Positions 8,617 to 17,591 of a DNA stretch of 64,000 nucleotides are shown in pieces. A program made the translations under genes and the position numbers. The stretch comes from Pseudomonas sp. Q1-7. Its GTDB lineage: Bacteria > Pseudomonadota > Gammaproteobacteria > Pseudomonadales > Pseudomonadaceae. The stretch covers positions 1,070,501 to 1,134,500 of the forward strand of contig NZ_CP116304.1 of assembly GCF_028010285.1 (NCBI RefSeq), written 5' to 3'. Every line of letters begins with the position of its first letter. Position 1 is the stretch's first letter. The notes beneath the pieces are model-generated. The model was not told the DNA's origin. It saw only the letters and a list, made by a program, of their open reading frames with translations, and made no database searches.

Positions 8617-8754
8617 GGGGGACTCCTTGCAGCCGCACGGGCCGGACAAAGAAGGGCAGCATAGCGCCGGCGATGCGGCGCCCCAAGCGGCGCTCTGTTT
8701 CAGACTGTTCCCGGCGGCCTATGCTGTGTTCCTGACCCGTAGCGAGACCGGACG

Positions 8755-9141
8755 ATGCTCTTCACCCGTATCCTGCTGGGCCTGCAGGCCTTGATCCTCG
8801 CCGGCTTCGGCCTGGCCTACTTCATCCGCCCGGAGCAGATGGCCGCCCTCAGCGGCATGCTGCTGATGGACCCCGCGGCGGTCACCGACGTGCGAGCCTG
8901 GTACGGTTGCCTGCCGCTGGGAGTCGCCGCCTTCCTCCTGTTGGCGCAGTTGCGCCTGCAACTGGCGCGGGCGGCGCTGGACCTGCTGGTGCTGGTCTTT
9001 GTCGCGCTGGCCCTGGGGCGGATCAGCGGGCTCTGGCTGGACGGTAGCCTGGGACAGACGTTCAACCTCTATGCGCTGCTGTACGAGGTGGTTTCCGCCG
9101 GGCTGGCCTTTGCGGCACTGCGCAAGCTGGATGGCACTTGA
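8755..9141 (+). CDS. DUF4345-like small membrane protein
   Basis: 128 aa, four hydrophobic segments (near residues 3-22, 45-63, 70-90, 104-122). The phrase LAYFIRPEQMAALSG and the spacing of helices resemble DUF4345 inner-membrane proteins of unknown function. It is divergent from the DUF411 gene. Confidence 0.75.
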   Translation: MLFTRILLGLQALILAGFGLAYFIRPEQMAALSGMLLMDPAAVTDVRAWYGCLPLGVAAFLLLAQLRLQLARAALDLLVLVFVALALGRISGLWLDGSLGQTFNLYALLYEVVSAGLAFAALRKLDGT

Positions 9142-9388
9142 AGGAAGTACGGCACCCGCGAGGCGCAGGTGGAACTGCGCGTGAGCAGCCGGCAGCCAGG
9201 CAGCCTGGGCTACCGGACGCTGGTGATCGATCTGGCGCGCGCCTTCTCATGGGTAGGCGTTCTTGTCGGTTGGGCTGAAGCATGAAGCCCAACGCTTCTC
9301 GGCACGGACATGTGCCAGGAGTCGTTGGGCTTCGCTGCGCTCGGCGCCAACCTGCGCCGATTCGCGGAACCCGGGAGGGGGCGAACGC
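9142..9388. other. Intergenic stretch with REP-like GTTGGGCT palindromes
   Basis: No convincing gene. It contains a hairpin at about 9270-9294 (GTTGGGCT ... AGCCCAAC) and a second related arm pair at about 9328-9358. The frame of the upstream gene stays open for about 46 codons after its stop, which is not unusual at this GC content. Confidence 0.6.
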
Positions 9389-10486
9389 TTACGAACGCCG
9401 CTCCAGCAGCACACCCGATTCCATGTGGTGGGTGTAGGGGAACTGGTCGAACAGCGCGGACTTCACGATGCGGTGGGTGTCGTGGAGTTGCTGGATGTTC
9501 GCCGCCAGGGTTTCCGGGTTGCAGGAGATATAAAGGATGCGGTCGAAGCGGCGGGTCAGCTCGCAGGTGTCCGGGTCCATGCCGGCGCGGGGCGGGTCGA
9601 CGAACACCGTGCCGAAGTCGTAACCCTTCAGGTCGATGCCGGCCAGGCGGCGGAAGGGACGCACTTCGTTCAGCGCCTCGGTCAGCTCTTCGGCGGACAG
9701 CCGCACCAGGGTGACGTTATCCACCGCGTTGTCGGCCAGGTTGGCCAGGGCGGCGTTCACCGAGGTCTTGCTGATCTCGGTGGCCAGCACCTGGCGCACG
9801 CGGGTGGCCAGCGGCAGGGTGAAGTTGCCGTTGCCGCAGTAGAGTTCCAGCAGGTCGTCCTGGCGTTCGCCCAGGGCCTCGAAGGCCCAGGCCAGCATCT
9901 TCTGGCACACCTCGCCGTTGGGCTGGGTGAAGGCGCCCTCCGGCTGGCGGTAGCGGAACGCGCGCCCGGCGACGCTGAGTTCCTCCTCCACATAGTCGCG
10001 GCCGATGACGATGCGCTTGCCCCGGGAACGGCCCACCAGGCTCACGCCCAGGTCGGCGGCGAGCTTTTCCGCCTCGACCCGCCAGGCGTCGTCCAGCGGG
10101 CGGTGGTAGCAGAGGGTGATCAGCCCATCGCCGGCCAGGGTGGTGAGGAACTCCACCTGGAACAGCTTGAAGGACAGCACCGGGTTCGCCTCCCAGCCGG
10201 CCTTGAGGCGCGGCATCAGTGCGTTGATGCGGCGGCTGGCGATGGGAAAGTCCTCGATCAGCACCGGGGTGAATTTGTCGCCGGCCTCGAACATCGCGTA
10301 GTGGCGGGTCTCGTTGCCGCTCTCGCGCCACAGGCGGAACTCCGTGCGCAGGCGGTAGTGCTCGCGCGGCGAGTCGAAGACTTCCGGCTCCGGGGCGTCG
10401 AAGGGCGCCAGCAGCGCCTTGAGGCGCTGTGTCTTCTCGGCGAGTTGGGCGGCGTAGGCCGCCGGGTCGAACTGGGGACGGCTCAT
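9389..10486 (-). CDS. trmA: tRNA (uracil-5-)-methyltransferase
   Basis: 365 aa, the usual TrmA length; makes 5-methyluridine at position 54 of tRNA using SAM. Visible: [11 protein letters not shown] (SAM motif I), [10 protein letters not shown] (motif IV), and the catalytic Cys322 in [11 protein letters not shown], followed by the C-terminal general-base Glu in [11 protein letters not shown]. It lacks the N-terminal TRAM domain and 4Fe-4S cysteines of RlmD, which separates it from the rRNA enzymes. The ATG shares a base with the stop codon of the upstream permease (TGATG), so the two are coupled. Confidence 0.96.
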   Translation of the reverse strand: MSRPQFDPAAYAAQLAEKTQRLKALLAPFDAPEPEVFDSPREHYRLRTEFRLWRESGNETRHYAMFEAGDKFTPVLIEDFPIASRRINALMPRLKAGWEANPVLSFKLFQVEFLTTLAGDGLITLCYHRPLDDAWRVEAEKLAADLGVSLVGRSRGKRIVIGRDYVEEELSVAGRAFRYRQPEGAFTQPNGEVCQKMLAWAFEALGERQDDLLELYCGNGNFTLPLATRVRQVLATEISKTSVNAALANLADNAVDNVTLVRLSAEELTEALNEVRPFRRLAGIDLKGYDFGTVFVDPPRAGMDPDTCELTRRFDRILYISCNPETLAANIQQLHDTHRIVKSALFDQFPYTHHMESGVLLERRS

Positions 10487-11778
10487 CAGTGGAAGAAACC
10501 CATCTTGATTACGAAGAGCACGGCCAGGATCACCAGGGCCGGGCTGAGCTCGTTGAAGCGGCCGGCCAGGGTCTTGATCGCGGCCCAGGCGATGAAGCCG
10601 AAGGCGATGCCGTCGGCGATGGAGTAGGTGAAGGGCATGGCCAGGGCGGTGAGCAGCACCGGCGCGGCGGTGGTCAGGTCATGCCAGTCGATCTCGGCCA
10701 GGCCCGAAGCCATCAGCACGGCGACGAAGAACAGCGCCGGCGCGGTGGCGAAGGCCGGCACGCTGCCGGCCAGCGGCGAAAGGAACAGGGCCAGCAGGAA
10801 CAATACCGCCACGGTCAGCGCCGTGAGGCCGGTGCGACCGCCGGCGCTGACGCCCGCCGCCGATTCGATGTAGCTGGTGGTGGTGGAGGTGCCCAGCAGG
10901 GAACCGCCCATGGCGGCGGTGGAGTCGGCGATCAGCGCGCGGCCCATCTTCGGCATGTAGCCGTCGGCGCGCATCAACCCGGCCTTCTTGGCCACGGCAA
11001 TGAGGGTGCCGGAGTTGTCGAACAGGTCGACGAAGAGGAAGGCGAAGATCACGCTCACCAGGCCGATTTCCAGGGCGCCCTTGATGTCCAGCTGGAGGAA
11101 GGTGGGCGCCAGGGATGGCGGCATGGAAAAGATGCCGCCGAACTGCGACACGCCCAGCGCGATGCCGGCGATGGTCACGGCCAGGATGCCGATCAGCACC
11201 GCGCCGGTGACCTTGCGCGCTTCCAGGGCGACGATCAGGAAGAAGCCGAGCACGGCGAGGATCGGCTCGGGCTTGGTCAGGTCGCCGACGGTCAGCATGG
11301 TCACCGGGTGGGCGGCGACGATGCCGGCCTTCTGCAGGGCGATCAGGCCGAGGAACAGGCCGATGCCGGCGGCGATGGCCGAGCGCAGCGCCAGCGGGAT
11401 GCTGTTGATGATCCATTCGCGGATCTTGAAGATCGACAACAGGAAGAACATGCAGGCCGAGAGGAACACCGCGCCCAGGGCCACCTGCCAGGTGTGGCCC
11501 ATCTGCAGCACCACGGTGTAGGTGAAGAAGGCGTTCAGGCCCATGCCGGGCGCCAGGGCGATGGGGTAGTTGGCGATCAGCGCCATGGTCGCCGAGCCGA
11601 TGGCGGCCGCCAGGCAGGTGGCGACGAAGATGGCCCCCTTGTCCATGCCGGTTTCACCGAGGATGGCCGGGTTGACGAAGAGGATGTAGGCCATCGTCAG
11701 GAAGGTCGTCAGACCCGCCAGGACCTCGGTGCGCACAGTGGTGTCGTGTGCCTTGAGTTGGAACAGCTTTTCCAGCAT
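10486..11778 (-). CDS. NCS2-family purine permease (AdeP/GhxP-like)
   Basis: 430 aa, about 12-14 membrane segments. NCS2 purine-transporter hallmarks include [29 protein letters not shown] and the [14 protein letters not shown] region. This branch (COG2252) carries adenine, guanine or hypoxanthine by proton symport. The ATG at 11778 gives the typical N-terminus (MLEKLFQL); the longer frame to 11910 has no support. First gene of a two-gene unit with trmA. Confidence 0.92.
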   Translation of the reverse strand: MLEKLFQLKAHDTTVRTEVLAGLTTFLTMAYILFVNPAILGETGMDKGAIFVATCLAAAIGSATMALIANYPIALAPGMGLNAFFTYTVVLQMGHTWQVALGAVFLSACMFFLLSIFKIREWIINSIPLALRSAIAAGIGLFLGLIALQKAGIVAAHPVTMLTVGDLTKPEPILAVLGFFLIVALEARKVTGAVLIGILAVTIAGIALGVSQFGGIFSMPPSLAPTFLQLDIKGALEIGLVSVIFAFLFVDLFDNSGTLIAVAKKAGLMRADGYMPKMGRALIADSTAAMGGSLLGTSTTTSYIESAAGVSAGGRTGLTALTVAVLFLLALFLSPLAGSVPAFATAPALFFVAVLMASGLAEIDWHDLTTAAPVLLTALAMPFTYSIADGIAFGFIAWAAIKTLAGRFNELSPALVILAVLFVIKMGFFH

Positions 11779-11971
11779 GTATGGGCTCCCCGTGACGCAT
11801 TGCGTCGTTGTCATCCAGCTGGCGAAAAGCAAAGCACAAATGCACGGCGCGCGGGCGCCATGGACTTTTCTCTGCCAGTCTGGAAAAAGGCGCGCATCAT
11901 ACCAGCTCACCTGGGAGCGGTGAATTTATGACCGGACCGACAGCTTCGGTCTCCACGAACAGGAGAACGCC

Positions 11972-12538
11972 ATGCACACCCAACCCCATCTCAAGGCCCT
12001 GATCGCCGTCGCCGAAGGCGTGGAGGACCTGGAAACCGTGACCCTCATCGACGTGCTGCGGCGTGCCGAGGTGAAGACGGTGGTGGCCAGCATCGAGACC
12101 CGCCGCATGATCACCCTGGCCCGTGGCACCCGCCTGACCGCCGACACCATGTTGCTCGATGTGCTGGCGCAGGATTTCGACCTGATCGTGCTGCCCGGCG
12201 GCATGCCCGGCGCCCAACGCCTGGGCGAGCACGAACCGTTGGCCGAGATGGTTCGCCAGCAGGCCAAGGCCGGCCGCTTCTTCGCCGCCATCTGCGCGTC
12301 CCCGGCCATGGCCCTGCAGCCTTACGGCGTGCTGCGCCAGCGGCGCATGACCTGCTACCCGGGCTTCAGCGACCGCCTGTCCGGCTGCACCTTCGTCGAC
12401 CAGCCGGTGGTGGTGGACGGCAACTGCATCACCAGCCAGGGCCCCGGCACCGCCCTGGCCTTCGCCCTGACCCTGGTGGAGCAGCTGTGCGGCAAGGCCA
12501 AGCGCAACGAAATCGCCAAGGCGATGCTGGTGCCTTGA
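11972..12538 (+). CDS. DJ-1/PfpI family protein (YajL-like)
   Basis: 188 aa. Catalytic-type nucleophile-elbow Cys108 in AAICASPA, with the Glu of AEGVEDLE near residue 15-19, as in DJ-1/YajL/ThiJ. The last strands contain GNCITSQGPGTALAFAL, conserved in the family. Reported roles are chaperone, deglycase or oxidative-stress functions and remain debated. An AGGAG site precedes the ATG. Confidence 0.92.
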   Translation: MHTQPHLKALIAVAEGVEDLETVTLIDVLRRAEVKTVVASIETRRMITLARGTRLTADTMLLDVLAQDFDLIVLPGGMPGAQRLGEHEPLAEMVRQQAKAGRFFAAICASPAMALQPYGVLRQRRMTCYPGFSDRLSGCTFVDQPVVVDGNCITSQGPGTALAFALTLVEQLCGKAKRNEIAKAMLVP

Positions 12539-12571
12539 GAGGCGAGGGGCTTTGCCATGGGGGCTCTTTTT

Positions 12572-12668
12572 GTGGGGGCGATTTAAATCGCTAAGCAGGT
12601 CGCAGACCTGCCCTGCAGGTATTCAGGGGGTAGCCGCGCTGCCCTCAGCGAATAAATTCGCCCCCACA
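12572..12668. repeat. REPIN-like element (GTGGGAGCGA...TTCGCTCCCAC family)
   Basis: About 97 bp with inverted ends (GTGGGGGCGATTT ... AATTCGCCCCCAC) and an internal dyad (AGGTCGCAGACCT). Same family as 19822-19919, 20534-20605 and 45111-45209. It sits between convergent genes. Confidence 0.85.
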
Positions 12669-12685
12669 GAGAGCCGGCCGCAAGC

Positions 12686-13894
12686 TCAATGCAGCTTGTC
12701 CCGCTTCGCCAGAGTGGGGAACAGCTTCATCCACAAGCCGGTCACGATCAGCGTGCCGACGCCGCCCATCACCACGGCGGGGACGGTGCCGAACCAGGCG
12801 GCGGTGACGCCGGACTCGAATTCCCCCAACTGGTTGGAAGCGCCGATGAACAGGCCGTTCACCGCGCTGACGCGGCCGCGCATCTCGTCCGGGGTGTGCA
12901 GCTGCACGAAGGCGCCACGGATCACCATGCTGATCATGTCCGCCGCGCCGAGCACGGCCAGCACCGCCAGGGAGAACCAGAAGGAGGTGGACAGGCCGAA
13001 CGCAATGGTGGCCACACCGAAGATGCCCACCGAAGTGAACATGATCCGCCCGACGTTGCGCTCGATGGGGAAGCGCGCCAGCCAGAAGCTCATCAGCAGC
13101 GCCCCCACCGCCGGCGCCGAGCGCAGCAGGCCGAGGCCCCAGGGACCGGTGAGCAGAATGTCCTTGGCGAACACCGGCAGCAGGGCGGTGGCGCCGCCCA
13201 GCAGCACGGCGAACAGGTCCAGGGAAATGGCGCCGAGGATGTCCGGGCGGCTGCGGATGAAGCGGATGCCCGCCAGCAGGTTCTCCAGGCTGGCCGGCGC
13301 CTTGCTGGCCTGCTGCTGGCTGCTGGACAGGCTGAGCATCAGGGTGCAGGCGGCGATATAGAGGACGGCGGTCGGGCCATAGACCCACAGGCTGCCGAAG
13401 GCATAGAGCAGGCCGCCCAGGGCCGGCGCGACGATGGTGGCGGCCTGCATCGCGGAGGCCGAGGCCGCCACCGCGCGGGGGAAGAGTTCCTTGGGCACCA
13501 CGTTGGGCAGCAGGGCCTGGGTGGCCGGCATCTCGAAGGCGCGGGCGGCGCCGAGGACGAAGGCCACGATGAAGATCAGCTCGCGGCTGGCGCTGTCGGT
13601 GGCGCTGGCGAACACCAGCACGCCGGCCACCAGCGCCTGCAGCACCTGGCAGATGGCCGCGACGCGGCGGCGGTCGAAGCGGTCGGCCACATGCCCGGTG
13701 TGGAGCATGAAGAGCACCCGGGGGAGAAACTCCACCAGACCCACGAGGCCGAGGTCGAGGACGCTGCCAGTGAGCGCGTAGATGTGCCAGCCGATGGCGA
13801 CGGTGATCATCTGGAAGCCGCTCGCGGTGCAGACGCGGGCGAACCAGAACGCCAGGAATGGGCGATGGTGGCGCAGGAGTGTGGGCTGGGACAT
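12686..13894 (-). CDS. MFS transporter (EntS/enterobactin-exporter-like)
   Basis: 402 aa, 12 predicted membrane helices. The N-terminus has FWFARVCTASGFQMITVAIGW and the loop 2-3 motif GHVADRFDRRR that marks the major facilitator superfamily; it fits the EntS-type MFS_3 branch. No siderophore genes are adjacent, so the substrate is open. Confidence 0.88.
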   Translation of the reverse strand: MSQPTLLRHHRPFLAFWFARVCTASGFQMITVAIGWHIYALTGSVLDLGLVGLVEFLPRVLFMLHTGHVADRFDRRRVAAICQVLQALVAGVLVFASATDSASRELIFIVAFVLGAARAFEMPATQALLPNVVPKELFPRAVAASASAMQAATIVAPALGGLLYAFGSLWVYGPTAVLYIAACTLMLSLSSSQQQASKAPASLENLLAGIRFIRSRPDILGAISLDLFAVLLGGATALLPVFAKDILLTGPWGLGLLRSAPAVGALLMSFWLARFPIERNVGRIMFTSVGIFGVATIAFGLSTSFWFSLAVLAVLGAADMISMVIRGAFVQLHTPDEMRGRVSAVNGLFIGASNQLGEFESGVTAAWFGTVPAVVMGGVGTLIVTGLWMKLFPTLAKRDKLH

Positions 13895-14051
13895 TTCAAC
13901 ATTTGCTTAGGTTGCTATCGGTGTGCAGCCTAACACGCGCCTGAAACATGCGGTTGCATTTGCCGAACAAAGCGTTTCAGCAGCCGTTTTCGGGCCTTTC
14001 CCGGTCCAGACGAATGCGAAGGTGGAGGCAGCGTCGTGTTCTGGTTACGGA

Positions 14052-14078
14052 AAAATCTGACCGAAGGGTTGGTTTTTT
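14052..14078 (+). promoter_or_regulatory. Putative operator, copy A
   Basis: Begins AAAATCTGACC and ends GGTTGGTTTTTT. On the other strand it reads as imperfect half-sites ACCAAC / GGTCAG, a layout like TetR-family operators. Copy B begins exactly 51 bp downstream. Confidence 0.45.
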
Positions 14079-14102
14079 CTTGTCTGCCGGCTGGCTTTCA
14101 TT

Positions 14103-14128
14103 AAAATCTGACCTCCGAGTTAGTTTTC
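14103..14128 (+). promoter_or_regulatory. Putative operator, copy B
   Basis: Begins with the same AAAATCTGACC and ends GAGTTAGTTTTC. It matches copy A at most positions outside the central spacer. 101 bp upstream of the first start codon of the operon. Confidence 0.45.
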
Positions 14129-14228
14129 TCCCCGCTACGTTTGTAGAGGTCCCCCATTGGCGTGGGGCCGGGAATCCTTCGCGACCATGAAACGCGGCCC
14201 GGCTCGTCCGGGCCCGAGAGGAACGGGC

Positions 14229-17057
14229 ATGTCCACTCCTGAGTTATCCCGCCGCGCCTTCTTGCAAGGCAGCGTCGTCGCCGGCATCGGCATCACCCTC
14301 GCCCCGTTGGGCAGCCAAGCGTTCGCCGCGCTGTTCGAAGAGCAGGTCACCCGCACCCCGGAACCCTGGTACACCCGTGGCGGCCAGGCCAAGGGGCGGA
14401 TTGACGGCGTCAGCAAGGTTTGTGGCGAGAAGGTGTTCGCCCGCGATATCCGCGCCAAGGACATGCCCGGTTGGCCGCAGCAGCAGGGTCATGCGCTGCT
14501 CCTCAAGGCCACCCGTGCCGACCAGCTCTACACCGGCTTCGACCTGTCCATGCTGGGCGACGAACTCAAGCCTGATCGCGTGGTGACGGCCGCAGACCTG
14601 GTGCGGGACGGCATCGCTTTCCCCGAAGGCCACAGCCCCGATCCTTTCCTGCCGGAAGGCCAGGTGCCGATGTTCATCGGCCATCCGGTGGCGCTGCTGA
14701 TCTGGAAGGACTTCGAGCGCTTCCGCCGGGCGAAGAACATCCTCAAGTTCAACGAGAAGGTGGTGCGCTACGGCGCCAAGGCCCCGCTGTTCCAGCGTGA
14801 TCCCTATGGCAGTTTCCGTTTCGTGCGGGTCGGCGGCGCCACCCCCTTCGAACCGGACACCTTCTCCAGCCTGAAGGACAGCATGCTGTTCCCGCTGATC
14901 CGCGAGCGCAAACCCACCTGGGGCGCCGGCAACCCGACCGGCGACCTGACCGCCCAGGGTCTGTACCACGCCGAGCAGATGCAGTCGAAGCTGGCCAATC
15001 CGCCGGAAGGCTGGCTGGTCTTCGACGAGCGTTACAAGACCCAATCCATCGAGCCGGCTGCCCTGGAAGCGGACAACGGCAACGGTTGGTACGACGCGGC
15101 CAGCGGCACCCTGCATTTCGTGGTGGCGACCCAGTGCCCCTTCGAAGTGGCCGAGCAGACCGCGCACATGCTGGCGCCTTCGCGCTTCAAGGTGCACAGC
15201 CTGAACATGCACCCCGGCTACACCGTCGGCTACGGCTCGAAGGACAACAACATTTTCGTCTTCTACGCCGCCCTGGCCGCGATGTACGGCGACGGCGTGC
15301 CGGTGCGCCTGGCCAATGACCGCTACGAGCAGTTCCAGAGCGGCATCAAGCGCCACCCCTTCGACATGCATTACCAGTTGGCGGTGAACAAGGACGACCT
15401 GTCGTTCCAGATCTTCCGTGCCCACATGGACGTCGACGGCGGCGGCCGCATCAACTACAGCCCCTCGGTCGCCGCCGTGGGTGCCACCGCCGCGCAGTCC
15501 ATCTATTACCTGCCGCAGAGCGACCTGGCCGCCACCGCCTACCACTCCCGTGGCGTCGAGGCCGGCTCCATGCGCGGTTACGGCACCCTGCAGACCATGG
15601 CCGCCACTGAGATGATGGTGGATGAAGTGGCCCAGCGCCTGGGCGTGGATGCCATCGAGCTGCGCAAAAAGAACGTCTTCAAGTCCGGCATGAAGAACAC
15701 CCAGGGCGCCATCCCCGCGGGTGCGCTGCGCCTGGACGAAATCCTCGAGAAGGCCGCCCGGCACGACCTCTGGAAAAACCGCGACGCGCGCAAGCGCGAG
15801 GAAGAAGCCAAGGACCCGGACAACTGGTATGGCGTCGGCTTCGCCATTTGCCAGAAGGACTTCGGCACGGGTTCCGAGGCGCCCATGGCGAGCCTGGAGT
15901 TCACCGCCGAAGGCCGCGTGATGCTGCGCCAGATCGCCATCGACATGGGCACCGGCATGGCCACCTCCCAGGCCCTGCTGGTGGCCGATTACCTGGGGCA
16001 CCCGGCGGACGATATCCGCACCGGCGTCACCGAGTGGGCCGAGTTGGGCCTGACCACCAGCGGCAACCCCTACCTGATCAGCCAGGACGAGCAAGACGCC
16101 GCGCTGAAGAACCCGCGCTGGGTCGGCAAGCTGGCCTCGCCGTCCTCGGCCACCAACTCTTCCTACTACACCGGCCACGGCACCCGCGAGGCCGCGCGCA
16201 TCCTCTTCAACCACGGCCTGTGGCCGGCGGCGCTCTCCATCTGGGGTCGCGGCGAATACGGCGGCCTGGCCAACCCCTACGTGGTGCGTCGCGAGGACGC
16301 CCATTGGGTGGACGGCAAACTCACCGCCAACGGCCTGCCGCCGATTCCCTTCGAGCTGCTGGCACACAAGGCCCACGAGCTGGGCCTGGTCACCGGCGTC
16401 AGCGTCCACGGCTTCAACCGCTGGGCCTGGGCCGAAGGTGAGTTCGAGGTCGACGGCAAGCGCGATACCTTTCCGCTGGACGCCGTGGCGGTGAAGTACG
16501 GCGACGGCGCCAGCGCCGAGAAGAAGGCGCGGATGACCAGCCATGGCTTCCACCTGCTGGACCGCAGCGCCATCAAGTACCCGCCGACCCAGCTGAACAA
16601 CGCCATGGTCACCTACTACAGCCCGGTGGCGACCCTGGTCGAAGTGAAGGTGAACAAGGGCAGTGGCGAGGCGCGGGTGATCAACCACCACTCCTGGCTG
16701 GAGTGCGGCCGGGTGATCGTGCCCGAGCTGGTGCTCGGCCAGTTGGAAGGCGGCATCGCCATGGGTATCGGCCACGCACTGACGGAAGAAATGCCGCTGT
16801 ACGAAGGCGGCCCCGGCGAAGGCACCTGGAACTTCAACCGTTACGTCCTGCCCCGCGCCAAGGACTGCGCGGTGTGGAAGCAGAGCGCCGAAATCCTCCC
16901 GCCGCTGTCGCCCAGCGACCCGGCCAAGGGCATCGCCGAAGTGGTGATGATCCCCGTGGTCGGCGCCATCGTGAATGCCGTGGCCCACGCCACCGGCAAG
17001 CGCCTGCGCGACCTCCCCCTGACCCCGGCCCGCATCAAGGAGGCCCTCCATGGCTAA
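14229..17057 (+). CDS. Molybdopterin-binding large subunit, xanthine dehydrogenase/IorB-type, Tat-exported
   Basis: 942 aa. N-terminal twin-arginine signal (SRRAFLQGS followed by a hydrophobic stretch, residues 7-35), so the folded enzyme works in the periplasm. The body is the aldehyde oxidase/xanthine dehydrogenase molybdopterin domain; the catalytic Glu region is in GGIAMGIGHALTEEMPLYEGG, and KGIAEVVMIPVVGAIVNAV is the usual C-terminal block. With the separate 2Fe-2S subunit and a cytochrome instead of an FAD subunit, it fits the isoquinoline 1-oxidoreductase/aldehyde dehydrogenase type; the substrate is not deducible. The ATG at 14229 is chosen because the Tat motif follows directly; the in-frame ATGs upstream would bury it. 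It overlaps the next gene by 8 bp. Confidence 0.92.
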   Translation: MSTPELSRRAFLQGSVVAGIGITLAPLGSQAFAALFEEQVTRTPEPWYTRGGQAKGRIDGVSKVCGEKVFARDIRAKDMPGWPQQQGHALLLKATRADQLYTGFDLSMLGDELKPDRVVTAADLVRDGIAFPEGHSPDPFLPEGQVPMFIGHPVALLIWKDFERFRRAKNILKFNEKVVRYGAKAPLFQRDPYGSFRFVRVGGATPFEPDTFSSLKDSMLFPLIRERKPTWGAGNPTGDLTAQGLYHAEQMQSKLANPPEGWLVFDERYKTQSIEPAALEADNGNGWYDAASGTLHFVVATQCPFEVAEQTAHMLAPSRFKVHSLNMHPGYTVGYGSKDNNIFVFYAALAAMYGDGVPVRLANDRYEQFQSGIKRHPFDMHYQLAVNKDDLSFQIFRAHMDVDGGGRINYSPSVAAVGATAAQSIYYLPQSDLAATAYHSRGVEAGSMRGYGTLQTMAATEMMVDEVAQRLGVDAIELRKKNVFKSGMKNTQGAIPAGALRLDEILEKAARHDLWKNRDARKREEEAKDPDNWYGVGFAICQKDFGTGSEAPMASLEFTAEGRVMLRQIAIDMGTGMATSQALLVADYLGHPADDIRTGVTEWAELGLTTSGNPYLISQDEQDAALKNPRWVGKLASPSSATNSSYYTGHGTREAARILFNHGLWPAALSIWGRGEYGGLANPYVVRREDAHWVDGKLTANGLPPIPFELLAHKAHELGLVTGVSVHGFNRWAWAEGEFEVDGKRDTFPLDAVAVKYGDGASAEKKARMTSHGFHLLDRSAIKYPPTQLNNAMVTYYSPVATLVEVKVNKGSGEARVINHHSWLECGRVIVPELVLGQLEGGIAMGIGHALTEEMPLYEGGPGEGTWNFNRYVLPRAKDCAVWKQSAEILPPLSPSDPAKGIAEVVMIPVVGAIVNAVAHATGKRLRDLPLTPARIKEALHG

Positions 17058-17589
17058 GCGCGCCCTCAGCATGACCCTCAACGGCCAGGCCGTCGGTCCC
17101 TTCACCGTGGACGACGACCTGATGATGATCGACTTCCTCCACGAGTACCTGAACCTCACCGGCTCGCGCCTGGGCTGCGGCCAGGGCATCTGCCACGCCT
17201 GCGTGGCGATCCTCGACAAGCCGGACGGCACCAGCGAGGAAATCCGCACCTGCATCACCGGCGCGCATTTCTTCGACGGCAAGCAGGTGCGCACCGTCGA
17301 GGCCCACGCCAAGCGCGACGCCAAGGGCGCGGTCACCGAGTTGAACCCGATCCAGCAGAAGTTCATCGACCAGTTCGCCTTCCAGTGCAGCTACTGCACC
17401 CCCGGCTACGTCAACGCCGCCACCGTGCTGGTGGAAAGGCTCCAGCGCCAGCCGGTCAAGCGCAGCGAACTGGAAGGGGAGATCGAGAACGCCCTGGGCA
17501 ACCACATCTGCCGCTGCACCGGCTACGTCCGCTACTACAACGCCGCGCGCGAGGTGGTGGAAGACCTCGGCCTGGTCAAGGAGGGTTGA
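17050..17589 (+). CDS. (2Fe-2S) subunit of molybdenum hydroxylase (IorA-type)
   Basis: 179 aa. Plant-type 2Fe-2S cluster ligands in CGQGICHAC (C-x4-C-x2-C), and the second, Mo-proximal cluster in CSYCTPG (C-x2-C) and HICRCTGYV (C-x-C). Passes electrons from the Mo centre to the cytochrome encoded next. It has no signal peptide of its own, so it is probably exported piggyback with the Tat-tagged large subunit. Confidence 0.94.
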   Translation: MAKRALSMTLNGQAVGPFTVDDDLMMIDFLHEYLNLTGSRLGCGQGICHACVAILDKPDGTSEEIRTCITGAHFFDGKQVRTVEAHAKRDAKGAVTELNPIQQKFIDQFAFQCSYCTPGYVNAATVLVERLQRQPVKRSELEGEIENALGNHICRCTGYVRYYNAAREVVEDLGLVKEG

Positions 17590-17591
17590 GG

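Larger units (their letters stand above)
13895..14228. other. Intergenic control region of the molybdenum hydroxylase operon
   Basis: 334 bp between the divergent MFS gene and the hydroxylase operon. No gene. AT content rises here, and it holds two related 26-27 bp motifs listed separately. Confidence 0.7.

Noticed and set aside
9142-9284. Read-through extension or gene remnant after the DUF4345 gene
   Set aside because: The same frame stays open for 46 codons after the stop, but the peptide resembles nothing I know and the length is not significant in high-GC DNA.
14244-17366. A 1040-codon open frame on the minus strand
   Set aside because: It is the antisense of the molybdenum hydroxylase genes, has no recognisable domain, and is expected at this GC content. 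The plus-strand genes have clear motifs.
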